Below, piece by piece: positions 41,635 to 51,205 of a stretch of 64,000 bases of DNA. Within the stretch, counting starts at the first letter, position 1; every line of letters begins with the position of its first letter. The notes beneath the pieces are model-generated. The model worked only from the letters and a program-made list of their open reading frames with translations, was not told the origin of the DNA and made no database searches. Position numbers and translations under genes: made by a program. Source of the stretch: Streptomyces sp. E2N166. Lineage in GTDB: Bacteria > Actinomycetota > Actinomycetes > Streptomycetales > Streptomycetaceae. The stretch lies in the NCBI RefSeq assembly GCF_003671715.1, contig NZ_RAIF01000012.1:723879-787878 (forward strand), given 5' to 3'.

Positions 41635-42624
41635 CGGGTCGTGCTCCTGGTTCGGGGTGGCGGGGGTCGGGGCGGTGGCACCGGCCTGGTGCGGGACGCG
41701 GAGGTCCGCCCAGGTCTGCGGGCCGGGAATGCCGTCGGCGTCGGCCCCGTGGTGGCCGCGCTTGATCTGGTAGGCCGCATACGAGCGGCGGTGCGCGTCG
41801 TTCCACACCGGGCCGGGCGGCGTGTCGTAGGAGTCGCAGCCCTCGGCGATCAGCCGCTTCGCCATCGCGGCGATCACCGGCGAGGAGCGGCCCTCGCGGA
41901 AGAACTGCTTGCCCGGGTACGCCGCGTACTTCGTTGTCGGCCTCGGCTTGGGCTTCGGGTCCGGCTTCGGCTTCGGGTCGGGCTTCGGCTTCGGGTCGGG
42001 CTTCGGCTTCGGGTCGGGCTTCGGCTTACCGCCGTCCTTGAGGTGCCGAGCGACCCGGGCGCGGAAGCCGTCCATGTCGATGCCGCCCGGGTCCGGCTTC
42101 CCCGGCTGCCACTCCTTGTGACCGATGACGGAGTGCTCGTTCCAGCCGTGCGCACGGCAGATGGCCGCCGCCGCCCGCGCCATCGCGTCGAGCTGGGCAG
42201 CCGGCCACGGCTGACTCCCGGTGTTGATGCACTCGAAACCGTAGAAATGCCGGTTGCCGTCGGTATCCGCTTCGTTGTCGCGCGGGAGATCCGACTTCTC
42301 CGCGATGACCGCGAGCAGGACGTCGGTGTCTCCCATGCCGGCGTGGTTGGTCCGGCCGTAGCCGACCAGGTGGATCGTCCCGGACCGGTCGATGACGCCA
42401 TGGCACAGGGGGCCTGGGAGATCCTGGTAGCCGACGCGGCACAGCTCCACCATGTCCTTCTCGGAGCTGTACGGCCCGGTGTGGTGGATCATGACCCCGT
42501 TCGCGGGGCCCCAGTTGCCGTGGGTGTTCCGGTTGTGGGTGCGCCATTTGCCGTGCTCGACCACGCCGAGCCCGGCGCCCTTCAGCACGGACAGGAACCT
42601 GTCCGCGCTCAGCGGTGTAGCCAC
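41389..42624 (-). CDS. Endolysin: N-acetylmuramoyl-L-alanine amidase with holin-like C-terminal region
   Basis: A 411-residue protein. Residues about 20-190 are an Amidase_2/PGRP domain: MIHHTG (zinc His47), FYGFECINTG, then VIGHKEWQPGKPDP. A linker of repeated Lys-Pro-Asp-Pro follows (about 205-235). Next is a peptidoglycan-binding-like part (FFREGRSSPVIAAMAKRLIAEGC; GADADGIPGPQTW). The last 81 residues (from Met331) look like an actinophage holin: TYLQSLLGLMAASSTTD and AAAVSAIPAALSALKSTLG. GTG 42624 is chosen because AGAAGGA is 9 nt upstream. Confidence 0.8.
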   Translation of the reverse strand: MATPLSADRFLSVLKGAGLGVVEHGKWRTHNRNTHGNWGPANGVMIHHTGPYSSEKDMVELCRVGYQDLPGPLCHGVIDRSGTIHLVGYGRTNHAGMGDTDVLLAVIAEKSDLPRDNEADTDGNRHFYGFECINTGSQPWPAAQLDAMARAAAAICRAHGWNEHSVIGHKEWQPGKPDPGGIDMDGFRARVARHLKDGGKPKPDPKPKPDPKPKPDPKPKPDPKPKPRPTTKYAAYPGKQFFREGRSSPVIAAMAKRLIAEGCDSYDTPPGPVWNDAHRRSYAAYQIKRGHHGADADGIPGPQTWADLRVPHQAGATAPTPATPNQEHDPMPQVLADVAERTVATYLQSLLGLMAASSTTDMVSLSAWQAAAVSAIPAALSALKSTLGTVLGRPGTASWLPLKRDPATPKH

Positions 42625-42849
42625 GCGCTTCGTCCTTCTCCCCTGCGCCGGATGGCAGTCGGCCGTGGCCGCCGCGGCGGCCCGGTCCCTCGGGGAGCAC
42701 GAAGCAGGTGGAGGGTCACCCTGATCCCATGCTACGGCGTATTGGCGGCTCGGATCATCGCCCTCTTGATTCGCTGGCGGGTGACAGTCTGGTCTGATAG
42801 TCGTGGCGCGTGGTGAACCCCGAATGCCGTGTGGGAGTTGGTCAAGTTC

Positions 42850-43368
42850 ATGGATGACTCGTTCGAGACAGTGTTGACAAACCACTGCCCACTCCAGGGG
42901 CGACACTCTCTTCCGGAGGGTGCGACCGGAATGATCACGGGGGACGAACACGGCATCGCAGAACTGCTTGCAGGGGTCTACGACGGCTGCGAATACTGCA
43001 AGGAACATGCACATGCACGCTTCCAGTTCGATACCGGAAACGTCGTCTTATGCACGATGACCGCCATCTGGTTGTGCTCATACGCGCAGGTGCGCGCCTC
43101 TCAAGGGCTACCCCCGGTCGATACTGCGGACTTGCTACTCCCGCCCGCCGTACTTAGGGAGTTGAGTCCACGGACGCGCAGCGTTCTTCGCAGAATCCTG
43201 TTGTTCCCTTGCAAGGCTGCCAGCGGCGCGGCTGTTGCCCAACCCGATCCCGTGGATATGGCTGATGTGCTGATCAATCACACCGACGGACTCGACCGCT
43301 GGGACATTTGGCGGGATGCGCTCGATGGAGCCGTATCCATCGTCATGATGGAGGCCACTCGGGACTGA
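42850..43368 (+). CDS. Plus-strand moron-like gene of unknown function
   Basis: A 172-residue protein encoded against the direction of all neighbours, between the endolysin and tail-fibre-side genes, and visibly less GC-rich. Contains CEYCKEHAHARFQF, a possible metal-binding cluster, and VVLCTMTAIWLCSYAQVRASQG. No family is recognised. ATG 42850 is chosen because GTG 42829 has no ribosome binding site. Position and composition are typical of a moron. Confidence 0.5.
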   Translation: MDDSFETVLTNHCPLQGRHSLPEGATGMITGDEHGIAELLAGVYDGCEYCKEHAHARFQFDTGNVVLCTMTAIWLCSYAQVRASQGLPPVDTADLLLPPAVLRELSPRTRSVLRRILLFPCKAASGAAVAQPDPVDMADVLINHTDGLDRWDIWRDALDGAVSIVMMEATRD

Positions 43369-43463
43369 AGAGCCACGCTGGCGGCTACAGGCAGAGACCC
43401 CTCAGCCATCCGCACGAAGTTGAACTTTGGGGCCACCGCCTAGTGCCCATGCGAGGTAGCCAA

Positions 43464-43901
43464 TCATGTGTCGGCGCGGTCGGTCCGGAACGTGGTGCCA
43501 TCGAGGCTGATCCAGGACGCGCGGACGCTGCCGCCGCCTTGGACGCGCAGCCGCACCAGGCCCTTCGGGTCGATGTCGAGCTGGAGACTGCGGCGTGCCG
43601 CGTCGGAGGCGACATCGACCGTGCGCGGTGCTTCCGGCCAGTACCCCTCGGGCAGCAGCGCGACCAGTTGCTCGTCAGCAGCCCGGCCGCCCGCCAGTCC
43701 GATACGGCCGCAGAATTCGGTCGTGTCCCAGGGGTTGGCGCGGAACTGCGGCGGCTGCTCCTCGTCGGGGACGGTGGTGTCGCCGGTCAGCGGGAGGTCG
43801 CGCCACTCCGGGTACGGCGCGCGGCGGGCGCGTTCCAGGGTGACAACGCGCTTCTCCAGCTTGGCCAGTCGGCGGCCGAGGTCGGCGATCGTGTCCGGCA
43901 C
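43464..43901 (-). CDS. Phage minor structural protein
   Basis: A 145-residue protein with an N-terminal coiled coil (IADLGRRLAKLEKRVVTLERARR) and a beta-rich rest (WRDLPLTGDTT; LVRLRVQGGGSVRASWISLDGTTFRT). It is the distal gene of the tail cluster, a place usually held by a tail-tip or small fibre-associated protein. Its start lies directly after the stop of the preceding tail gene. Confidence 0.6.
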   Translation of the reverse strand: MPDTIADLGRRLAKLEKRVVTLERARRAPYPEWRDLPLTGDTTVPDEEQPPQFRANPWDTTEFCGRIGLAGGRAADEQLVALLPEGYWPEAPRTVDVASDAARRSLQLDIDPKGLVRLRVQGGGSVRASWISLDGTTFRTDRADT

Positions 43902-45005
43902 CTACCGCTCCTCTCCCTCGCCCGCCTCGTCCTCGGGCTTGTTGGTGCGCTCCAGCTTCAACGTCACGCGCTCGGCCGTCTCGCCCTCGCCGGGCCGCAC
44001 CGTCCATCCGACGATCCGGCACCAGCCGTCGTACTCGGTGTGCGGCTCGAACAGGCGGATCCGGACGTCGTCCCCGATGCGCAACGCGTGGATAGGGGCC
44101 GCCGGGTGGTCGATGATCTCCAGCTCGGTCAGGGAGGGCAGGACCTGGCGGGCCAGCCGTTCGCGGCGGGCCCGCTGCTTCAGCTTCGCCTCGTCCTTCT
44201 CGCTCGTCTCCAGCCGGTGTTCCAGGCGCAGGCGGCCGTTGCGCACGCCGTCCACGACGACCTTGCGCTTCTTGCCCTCGCCCGCGCCGAGCCCGATGAC
44301 CAACTGGGCGTAGGAGTCGGCGTCCTTGATGACGTGCGGGGTGCCGACCACATTCGCGCCGGTGGTGAACGTCAGGTCCTCGCGGCGTCGGCCAAGGCGC
44401 GGCGCACCGAGGATGATGCGGCGTTCGGCGCGGCGCCCGCGCCAGGCCACGGTCTCCGACCATTCCAGGCCGTCATCGATCTCGGCCATCTCGTCCACCA
44501 TCTCGCCCAGGTTGCGCGGATCGGTCTTGGAGGTGGTGTACGGGTCCTTCGCGGTGCCGGTCTTCGCCTTCGACTTCGTGTCGTCCACGACCACGCCGAG
44601 GTCGCCGTCCGGCTGCGCCTGCGCGTAGGCCCACACATCGCGGATCACCTCGCACGGGTCCGCTTCGATGTACGGGCCGCGACCGTCGAGGTTGCCGTGC
44701 AGGTCGAAGCGGCGGTGGAGGTAGCTCGTGAACCCGGAGGCTTCGACGGGCAGGGTGTTGCCCTCTGGTTCGGCACGCCACAGCAGCCCGCCCCAGTCGA
44801 GGCGGGCGTTGCGCTCGACGAGGAGCACCGTGTCGCCGGCGTCGAGGGCATCACCGAGGGAGCGGCGGAACGCGGTCGGCAAGGTGGCCTTCAACGAGCC
44901 GGGCCCGGATATCTCCGGGCCGTATTCGACCTCGCTCAGCGGCAGGTTCCAGTGTAGAACGTCGCCGGTCGCGGCCCGCGCGACGATGTAGCGGTAGTCG
45001 GCCAT
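43902..45005 (-). CDS. Phage tail-tip protein (Gp37-like)
   Basis: A 367-residue protein. YRYIVARAATGDVLHWNLPLSEVEYGPEISGPGSLKATLP is the N-terminal signature of siphovirus tail proteins of actinophages related to Gp37 (baseplate/tail hub). Further landmarks are LDWGGLLWRAEPEGN and YDGWCRIVGWTVRPGEGE. ATG 45005 lies 2 nt beyond the stop of the upstream gene. Confidence 0.72.
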   Translation of the reverse strand: MADYRYIVARAATGDVLHWNLPLSEVEYGPEISGPGSLKATLPTAFRRSLGDALDAGDTVLLVERNARLDWGGLLWRAEPEGNTLPVEASGFTSYLHRRFDLHGNLDGRGPYIEADPCEVIRDVWAYAQAQPDGDLGVVVDDTKSKAKTGTAKDPYTTSKTDPRNLGEMVDEMAEIDDGLEWSETVAWRGRRAERRIILGAPRLGRRREDLTFTTGANVVGTPHVIKDADSYAQLVIGLGAGEGKKRKVVVDGVRNGRLRLEHRLETSEKDEAKLKQRARRERLARQVLPSLTELEIIDHPAAPIHALRIGDDVRIRLFEPHTEYDGWCRIVGWTVRPGEGETAERVTLKLERTNKPEDEAGEGEER

Positions 45006-45007
45006 CG

Positions 45008-45934
45008 TCACGCAGGCCCTTCCGTGAACGCGACGTCGAGCGTGACCGTCGTGCCCTTGGCCACGCTCAAGTCGCCGTCGCCGTACTTGTCGTTCTGGTT
45101 GATCTCGACGGCCAGGTGCTGGCGGGTACCCCGGTAGGCGGGCGGCACGGCGAGCGTGTCGGCCAGGGTCACGGAGGAGCGGCGGGTGGTGGTGCCGTCG
45201 TCGTCCACAACGGTCGGCTTCGCGGCGCGCTCCCCCAGTCGCGTGCGCAGCTCTGCATAGACGGACCCCGCCTCGGCACGCAGGCCGGACAGAGTGACGA
45301 CGATGGCGGCCTCCGTCGCCCAGGCCGGGACGTCGAGATCCCAGGCGGCCTCCTTGGGCCAGGCCGCCCACTGGCCGTGCTTGCCGGGCACCTTCTCCGC
45401 GGTGGTCGGGTGCACGGTGCGCAGCGTGCGCTCGGTGCGCGGGTTGGCCAGCCGCCTCAGATCCGTGATCATCTCGGCGGTGATCGTCGCGGTGTTCCGG
45501 GGGATGGTGAGGCGGGCCAGCGGGATCGCCGTCATCTCCCGCAGCGCGGCGGTGTCCTGTGCGCCGATGTTCTGGATGAGGTGGAAGTAGCCGATCTCCT
45601 GGCGGCGCGGGTCGCGGTCGCCTTCGAACTCCGGGTCCTCGATGCGCAGCACGAGCAGGTCGGTGCGGGCGACGGGCCCGGTCGCCGGCACGTCGACCAC
45701 GGTGTCGCCGATGTTGGACTGGGTGTAGGCCCCTTGCCACGGCCGGGCACCGTGGATCAGAGCAGAGCCATCGCCGACGCGGACACCGGGGCCCGGAGTC
45801 TCAAGGGGGCGGACCTTCAGGTCCTCACCGCCAGCGACACCCTGCCGGCCGCGGGCCAAGTCGCGGATCATCAGGCGCATCGCGCGGGCGGAGTGGTCGG
45901 CCCCGCGCACCATCATCGGGGGTTGCAGCGTCAC
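45008..45934 (-). CDS. Phage tail/baseplate structural protein
   Basis: A 308-residue protein. The first half (VRVGDGSALIHGARPWQGAYTQSN; GYFHLIQNIGAQDTAALREMTAIPLARLTIPRNT) is typical of a family encoded between distal tail and tail-tip genes in Streptomyces phages. The C-terminal half has a beta-sandwich look (AIVVTLSGLRAEAGSVYAELRTRLG). GTG start with GGAG 7 nt upstream. Confidence 0.6.
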   Translation of the reverse strand: MTLQPPMMVRGADHSARAMRLMIRDLARGRQGVAGGEDLKVRPLETPGPGVRVGDGSALIHGARPWQGAYTQSNIGDTVVDVPATGPVARTDLLVLRIEDPEFEGDRDPRRQEIGYFHLIQNIGAQDTAALREMTAIPLARLTIPRNTATITAEMITDLRRLANPRTERTLRTVHPTTAEKVPGKHGQWAAWPKEAAWDLDVPAWATEAAIVVTLSGLRAEAGSVYAELRTRLGERAAKPTVVDDDGTTTRRSSVTLADTLAVPPAYRGTRQHLAVEINQNDKYGDGDLSVAKGTTVTLDVAFTEGPA

Positions 45935-45947
45935 GTGTGGTCTCCGT

Positions 45948-46904
45948 TCACAGGGTGGTGTACGCCGACCGCCACGCCACCTCGAGGCGCGCGGTGCCGG
46001 ACGGGTCGTTCGCGCTCCACGCGATCTCGGACCGTCCGGGCGGCAGGGTGAACAGGTCGAGACGGGATGCGGGGCTGAGGTCGTTGGCCACGTTGACGGT
46101 GCCGTTACGCAGGGCCCAGCAGGTGCCGGGCCGGGTCTCCATTTCCACCCACTCGCCGTCGCGCAGCGACAGGTCGAGTTCGAGGACGCGGCGGGTGACG
46201 GTGTTCCAGATGCGTGGGTCAGTGACTGGGCCGTGCACGCGCAGGCTCGGGTAGGTCGGCACGTCGCCGTGGTTGGTGACCCAGCCGGGGCGGTCGTCGG
46301 CCGGGTGGTGGTGCGGGTCGGCCGGGCGGCGGCAGGCGGCGGATCGGCCCATTGCCTCATCGACGGTGCGGTCCCCGCTGCGGGGGCGGACGGCTTGGTC
46401 CAGGCCGAGCGTCAGCTTCGACAGTTCGTCGTCGTACCAGCGGGGGTTGTCCAGGCCGACGAATTCGATGTCGAGAGGTATCCACCCGTGCACCGCGTTG
46501 GCTGTGCTGGTCGCCTCCATACGCCGAAGTCGCCCGTACATGCGGCGCGTTGCATGTCCGGGCCACCGGGCCCGCAGAACGTGACGGCCGTCGGGATTGG
46601 TACGGGCGTCGGGGGTGTCCAGGGCGCGCTCCAGCCGGGCGAGGATCTCGGCGGCCTTCACCGGGTCTCCGGGCGTCTTGATGCCCGCCTCGAAGCGCAG
46701 AGGGCGCGGGCCGTAGAAGTCCCGGCCCGGTGACGTGCCGTCGCTGTTCGAGTGGTCGGCGTCCTGCGGGCGGGTGCCGGGTGACCCGAGCCCTTCGACG
46801 TTCCCGACCGGGACGTAGCTGCCGGTGCCAAGGACGACACCGCCGATCTCGTACTGCCACGGGGCCAGTTCGGGGCGGCTGTGCTTGTTCGGTGCTGTGG
46901 TCAT
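45948..46904 (-). CDS. Distal tail (Dit-like) protein
   Basis: A 318-residue protein. WQYEIGGVVLGTGSYVPVGNVEGLGSP and the paired domains ending in WYDDELSKLTLGL and WRSAYTTL match the siphoviral phage-tail/Dit family, located as usual just after the tape measure. ATG overlaps the tape-measure stop by one base (TGATG). Confidence 0.72.
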   Translation of the reverse strand: MTTAPNKHSRPELAPWQYEIGGVVLGTGSYVPVGNVEGLGSPGTRPQDADHSNSDGTSPGRDFYGPRPLRFEAGIKTPGDPVKAAEILARLERALDTPDARTNPDGRHVLRARWPGHATRRMYGRLRRMEATSTANAVHGWIPLDIEFVGLDNPRWYDDELSKLTLGLDQAVRPRSGDRTVDEAMGRSAACRRPADPHHHPADDRPGWVTNHGDVPTYPSLRVHGPVTDPRIWNTVTRRVLELDLSLRDGEWVEMETRPGTCWALRNGTVNVANDLSPASRLDLFTLPPGRSEIAWSANDPSGTARLEVAWRSAYTTL

Positions 46905-49900
46905 CACACTCTCCCGCCCCGCTGCGCGTTGCGCAGGGTGCGCATCATCTCGTTGCCGATCTGCTCGGGGGTGGCGGAGCTGTCGGTGACGGTGACCGGC
47001 ATCGAGCCGATCAGCGGCTGCTGCTCGCGCACGACGACGACCTGGACCCGCCCGCCGGCGCGGGCGTCCACCACACGGGTGCGGGCGCGATCGCTGCCGG
47101 TGCGGATGTCGAAGGAGCGCACGACGCCCGCCATGGCCGCGACGCTGCGAGCCTGCTTGAAGCTGCTGGCGAGCATCGGGTTGTAGTCGCGGCCGCTCCG
47201 GCCACGTACGCCGCCGTTGGCGTACCACTCGACCTGGCCACCGAACCGGTCGACCACGGTCTCCACGATCGCCTTGCTGCGGTCGCGCTTCGAGGCGGCC
47301 ATGGGCACGTACGCCTCCCCGCCGGTCTCGGGCTCACCCCAGATGCGCCAGCTCCCGGCCGGGGCGATCTGTGCGACGTGCTGCTCGCGGCGCCGGGGGC
47401 CGGTGATCCCGCCGTCGGCGAAGTAGTCGACGACTCCGCCGTCGGCCTGCTTCTTGGCAGCGCGGGCCTGGGCGTCGGCCTGCTTCTGGATGGCGTCAGC
47501 GATGGAGGCGTTCGACTCCTGGAGCTGGTCGAAGATCGTCACATGGCGCGTGGTGACGGTCACCTCTTTGCCGCGCAGCGCGTTGATGCGGCCCTGGATC
47601 GTGTCGGCCGCCTTGGTCGGGCCCCCGGTGGGAACCGTGACCTTCACGTCCTTGGAGCCGGGGATCTTCTCGATACGGAAGCCCAGCGACTCCAGCTCCT
47701 TGCGGGCGCCCGCGGTCGGCGCGCTGACCCGGACGCTCTTCGCGCCGGGCGTCGCCCGGATCTTCGCCTGTACCGCCTCCAGGCTCTTGATCGCCGCAGC
47801 GGTCGGCGCCGACACCTTCACGTTCTTCGAGCTCGGCGTCTGCCCGAGCTTGTCGATCAGCACGTCCAGGTCCTTGCGGGCGCCCGCAGTCGGCGCCGTG
47901 ATCTTGATCTGCCGCGTGCCCGGCACCGTCTTGACCGTGAAGCCGAGGCTGCGCAGCTTCTTCTGCGCGCCGTCGCTCAGCGAGTCAACCTTGATCGTCT
48001 TCTGCTTCGGCAGCCGGTGAAACTCAGCCTGCACCGCGATCAGGTTCGCCAGCGTGCTGTCCATGCCCTTGGTCTGGAGCAGCAGCGACACCTTCGACGG
48101 CAGCAGGCCAAGGCTGTCCGCGACGCCCTCGGCCTGGGCCTTGGTCAGCCCGTAGCCGCGTGCGGCTCGGATCGCCTCCGCGCGGGCGCGGCTCATCTCC
48201 CCGCGGGCCTTCGCCAGCGCCGCGGGCAGCGACTCGCCGTTGCGGATGGCCAGGTCGTAGGTGGCCACCGAGGCGTCGGCCGCCGCGTCGGACAGGGCGG
48301 TGAGCTGCGTGTAGAGCTGCTGCCCGTTCCTCGTCGTGGTGTTGAGGGTCTTGTCCTCGTTGACGAGCTGCTTGCCGCCGTAGCCCTGGCCCCGGTTGAC
48401 GCTCTTGCTGCCCTCCTGCAAGTCGAGGACGGCGGAGTTCACCTTGGCCTTAGCTGCCTGAAGAGAGATCTGGCCGCCCGACAGCAGGTCGAGCGCCGAC
48501 TTCAGCGAGCGCGTGCGCGTGTCGGCGTCGGCCGTCTCGTCCGCCAGACCGCCGACGGCCGCCTTCAACCGGTCGTATGCGGACGTGCCGTCCCCGGCCC
48601 CCTTGGTGGCCTTGGCGAGCTCCTTCGCGTTCTTCACCGACTCGGCCATCTCACCCTTGACGCTGCCGAGCGCGTCGGCGGCGTCCTTGTACTGCTGGCC
48701 GACCTCGGAGTAGTCCTGGACGGTCGCCTTGCCTCCGGCGACGTCCTTCCACACCTTGTGCTTGTCGGCGGTGGCCTGGAGCTGCTTCTGCAGCGCGTCC
48801 AGCGAGGTGCCCTGACCCAGGTACGCGTCCGTGAGCGACGCGAGCGGCACGCCGGCCTGCTCCATAACCTTGGTGAGCTGGCCCTGTTCGGTCCTCGTAT
48901 CCAACAGGGCCTGGGCCGCCTGCTGGCGGACGTTGCTGTCGATCTGTCCCCCGGACTCACGCAGCGCGGACGTCAGGGTCGAGACGCGCTGCTGATGTTC
49001 GGCGGCGGCCTGCGCGGCCTTCTGCTGGCGCGCCGCGAGCAACCCCAACCCCACCGACACGCCCGCCATGACGACACCGAACGGGCCGCCGAGCGCGTTG
49101 GTCACGCCGCCGAGCGCCGAGCGCAGTCCCGATCCAGCCGCCCGGCCGACCCCGTTGAGCGTGCCGACGAACGTCTGCCCGGCGCCGTTCGCGCTGCGGA
49201 ACGCAGCCGTCATGTCCCCGAGGAATCCGACACGAGCCTGCACCGCTGCCCACGCCGCTCCGTACCGGGACAGCGCGACGCCGGATGCGGCGGCCAAGGA
49301 CTGCTGCACCCGCATCTGCTGGTTGAAGGACTGCACCCCGGACCGGACGGGGCCGGTCATGGTGTTCGCCATGTTTGTCAGGGCGGGCTGCGCGCGGCGG
49401 AACAGCAGCATCGCCAGCGCGGCCGACTGGATCGGCGCGGGCAGCGCGCCGAACGCGCTGACCAGCCCGCCGACGAGGTGGCCGACGGGAACGAGAACCA
49501 GGGACAGCCCGGAGACCGCGTCCATGGCCACGTTGCCGACGGTGGCGATGATGTCGAGCGTGCCGGCCGCCGCGCCGCCCTCCTCACCAAGCCCGGCGAC
49601 GGCCTCAAGGAGCGGTTCCGCGCCGTCGGCGGCGTTCTCCAGGACGTCGCCGAGGGTGCTTGCGGCGTTGATCAGCAGGTTCAGGCCGGTGGCCAGCGAG
49701 TGCTCACCGATCTCCGTGAGCGGCCCGATCAGCTCCTTCGCCTCATCGATGAGCCCGCTGAGCCCGTCCTTGGTCGCCTCCTTCAGGTCGGGGCCGTACA
49801 GGGTGGCGATGTCGCGGCCGTAGTCGAGGGCCGTGGTCAGGTACGGGGTGGCCCCGGCCATCCCGCGGGTGAGCAGGCGCGTCACCCACTCCAAGCCGGG

Positions 49901-51172
49901 CGCCATCCCCTCGTACAGGGCGATCCCAGTCTGTTTGGCCTGGGTGCGCAGCTGCGTCATCGCACCGGCGAGGCCCTCGCCGCGCGAGGCGGTGATGGAC
50001 GCTGCTGAACCGGTCTGCCTCACGGCCATCGACAGGGCGTCGAAGGACTCGGTGCCCTGGTGGGCGAGCGCCACCGCGCCGGACAGGGCGGGCTTGCCGA
50101 AGGCGCGGGTCACTCCGGCCGTGAAGTCCTTCTGGCTCATGGAGTGTTCGGCCTTCGACAGGCCGTCGATCACCGTGCGCAGGCCCTTGAAGCGCCCCTG
50201 CGCGTCCCAGGCTTCGATGCCGAGGTCGCGCAGGGCGTTCTTCATGATCGGCGTCGGCGCCGCCAGGTTGGCGAAGATCCCGCGCAGGCTCGTGCCCGCT
50301 GTCTGGCCGAGGATGCCGCTCTTGCCGAGCATGCCGACTGCGGCGGCGGTGTCCTGGAGGCTGACGCCGAGGGCGTTCGCGACGGGGCCCGCGTACCGCA
50401 TCGAGTAGTAGATGTCGGTGATGGAGCCGGAGGCGTTGTTCGCGGTGGCCGCGAGGGTGTCTGACGCTTTGGACGCCTGATCAGCACCGAGGCCGTACTG
50501 ATCCATGATGTCGCCCAAGTACTTGGCCGATGTGGCGGCGTTGACGTCGGCCGCCGCGGCGAGCTGGAGTGAGGCGCGTACGGCGTCGATCGACTGATCG
50601 GCGCGGAAGCCGGCCTTGCTCAGCTCGACCATGCCCTCGGCGGCGTCCGCCGACGTGGACGTGGGCAGCGTCAGGTCGTTGCCGAGTTCCTGAGCGACGA
50701 CGGCGGCACGCTTCATCTGCGAAGCGGTCGCGCCGGTCACCGCCCGGAACAGGTTCATCTGCCGCTGGTAGCGGTTGCCCTCCTCGATCATCTCGCCGGT
50801 GCCGAGGACGAGGGCGCCGCCGGCGAGCATGTTCGTAGCGGACAGGCCCCGGCGACCGGCCCCGGCGGTCGCCCGCTGGAGCCGGGACATCGACCGGGCG
50901 CCGTCGTCCCCGGCCGCGCGCAGCGCCGCACGGGCCGCCCCGGCGCGGGCGGTGATCCGGTTCAGCTCCCCGGCGGCCGCACGGGAGGAACGATTCAGCG
51001 CGGCGAACTGCGCAGCGAGCCGCGCCCCGTTGGCGTCCAGCCGGGCCAGGGACCGGTTCGCGGCGTCGGTACGCTCCCCCAGGGTCCGCATCTGTGCGGA
51101 GGCAGCACGGGTTCCCGCGATCAGGTCGCGGACCTCGGCGCGCATCGCGACCGTGAGGGTGAACCCGGCCAC
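46904..51172 (-). CDS. Tail tape measure protein with five C-terminal sequence repeats
   Basis: A 1422-residue protein. The N-terminal 120 residues are coiled-coil rich; the TP901-type domain follows (MKRAAVVAQELGNDLTLPTSTSADAAEGMVELSKAGF; GKSGILGQTAGTSLRGIFANL). Hydrophobic helices are near residues 560-620 and 710-740. At about 1055-1205 five units of about 29 residues share the strand pattern xVKVSAPTAGARKxLExL, joined by short PG-containing turns. The length implies a tail of roughly 200 nm if the usual 1.5 Angstrom per residue holds. Directly after the chaperone genes, as expected. Confidence 0.9.
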   Translation of the reverse strand: MAGFTLTVAMRAEVRDLIAGTRAASAQMRTLGERTDAANRSLARLDANGARLAAQFAALNRSSRAAAGELNRITARAGAARAALRAAGDDGARSMSRLQRATAGAGRRGLSATNMLAGGALVLGTGEMIEEGNRYQRQMNLFRAVTGATASQMKRAAVVAQELGNDLTLPTSTSADAAEGMVELSKAGFRADQSIDAVRASLQLAAAADVNAATSAKYLGDIMDQYGLGADQASKASDTLAATANNASGSITDIYYSMRYAGPVANALGVSLQDTAAAVGMLGKSGILGQTAGTSLRGIFANLAAPTPIMKNALRDLGIEAWDAQGRFKGLRTVIDGLSKAEHSMSQKDFTAGVTRAFGKPALSGAVALAHQGTESFDALSMAVRQTGSAASITASRGEGLAGAMTQLRTQAKQTGIALYEGMAPGLEWVTRLLTRGMAGATPYLTTALDYGRDIATLYGPDLKEATKDGLSGLIDEAKELIGPLTEIGEHSLATGLNLLINAASTLGDVLENAADGAEPLLEAVAGLGEEGGAAAGTLDIIATVGNVAMDAVSGLSLVLVPVGHLVGGLVSAFGALPAPIQSAALAMLLFRRAQPALTNMANTMTGPVRSGVQSFNQQMRVQQSLAAASGVALSRYGAAWAAVQARVGFLGDMTAAFRSANGAGQTFVGTLNGVGRAAGSGLRSALGGVTNALGGPFGVVMAGVSVGLGLLAARQQKAAQAAAEHQQRVSTLTSALRESGGQIDSNVRQQAAQALLDTRTEQGQLTKVMEQAGVPLASLTDAYLGQGTSLDALQKQLQATADKHKVWKDVAGGKATVQDYSEVGQQYKDAADALGSVKGEMAESVKNAKELAKATKGAGDGTSAYDRLKAAVGGLADETADADTRTRSLKSALDLLSGGQISLQAAKAKVNSAVLDLQEGSKSVNRGQGYGGKQLVNEDKTLNTTTRNGQQLYTQLTALSDAAADASVATYDLAIRNGESLPAALAKARGEMSRARAEAIRAARGYGLTKAQAEGVADSLGLLPSKVSLLLQTKGMDSTLANLIAVQAEFHRLPKQKTIKVDSLSDGAQKKLRSLGFTVKTVPGTRQIKITAPTAGARKDLDVLIDKLGQTPSSKNVKVSAPTAAAIKSLEAVQAKIRATPGAKSVRVSAPTAGARKELESLGFRIEKIPGSKDVKVTVPTGGPTKAADTIQGRINALRGKEVTVTTRHVTIFDQLQESNASIADAIQKQADAQARAAKKQADGGVVDYFADGGITGPRRREQHVAQIAPAGSWRIWGEPETGGEAYVPMAASKRDRSKAIVETVVDRFGGQVEWYANGGVRGRSGRDYNPMLASSFKQARSVAAMAGVVRSFDIRTGSDRARTRVVDARAGGRVQVVVVREQQPLIGSMPVTVTDSSATPEQIGNEMMRTLRNAQRGGRV

Positions 51173-51205
51173 CGCGGCGGCCTCCTTACATGGTGCGGGG
51201 GTGGA

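Noticed and set aside
41945-42025. Tandem repeat that could suggest a CRISPR or minisatellite
   Set aside because: It encodes the Lys-Pro-Asp-Pro linker of the endolysin in frame; no spacers.
46730-50008. A 1092-residue plus-strand ORF
   Set aside because: It lies wholly opposite the Dit and tape-measure genes; high GC keeps the antisense frame open. Its low-complexity Arg/Gly/Val composition shows no domain.
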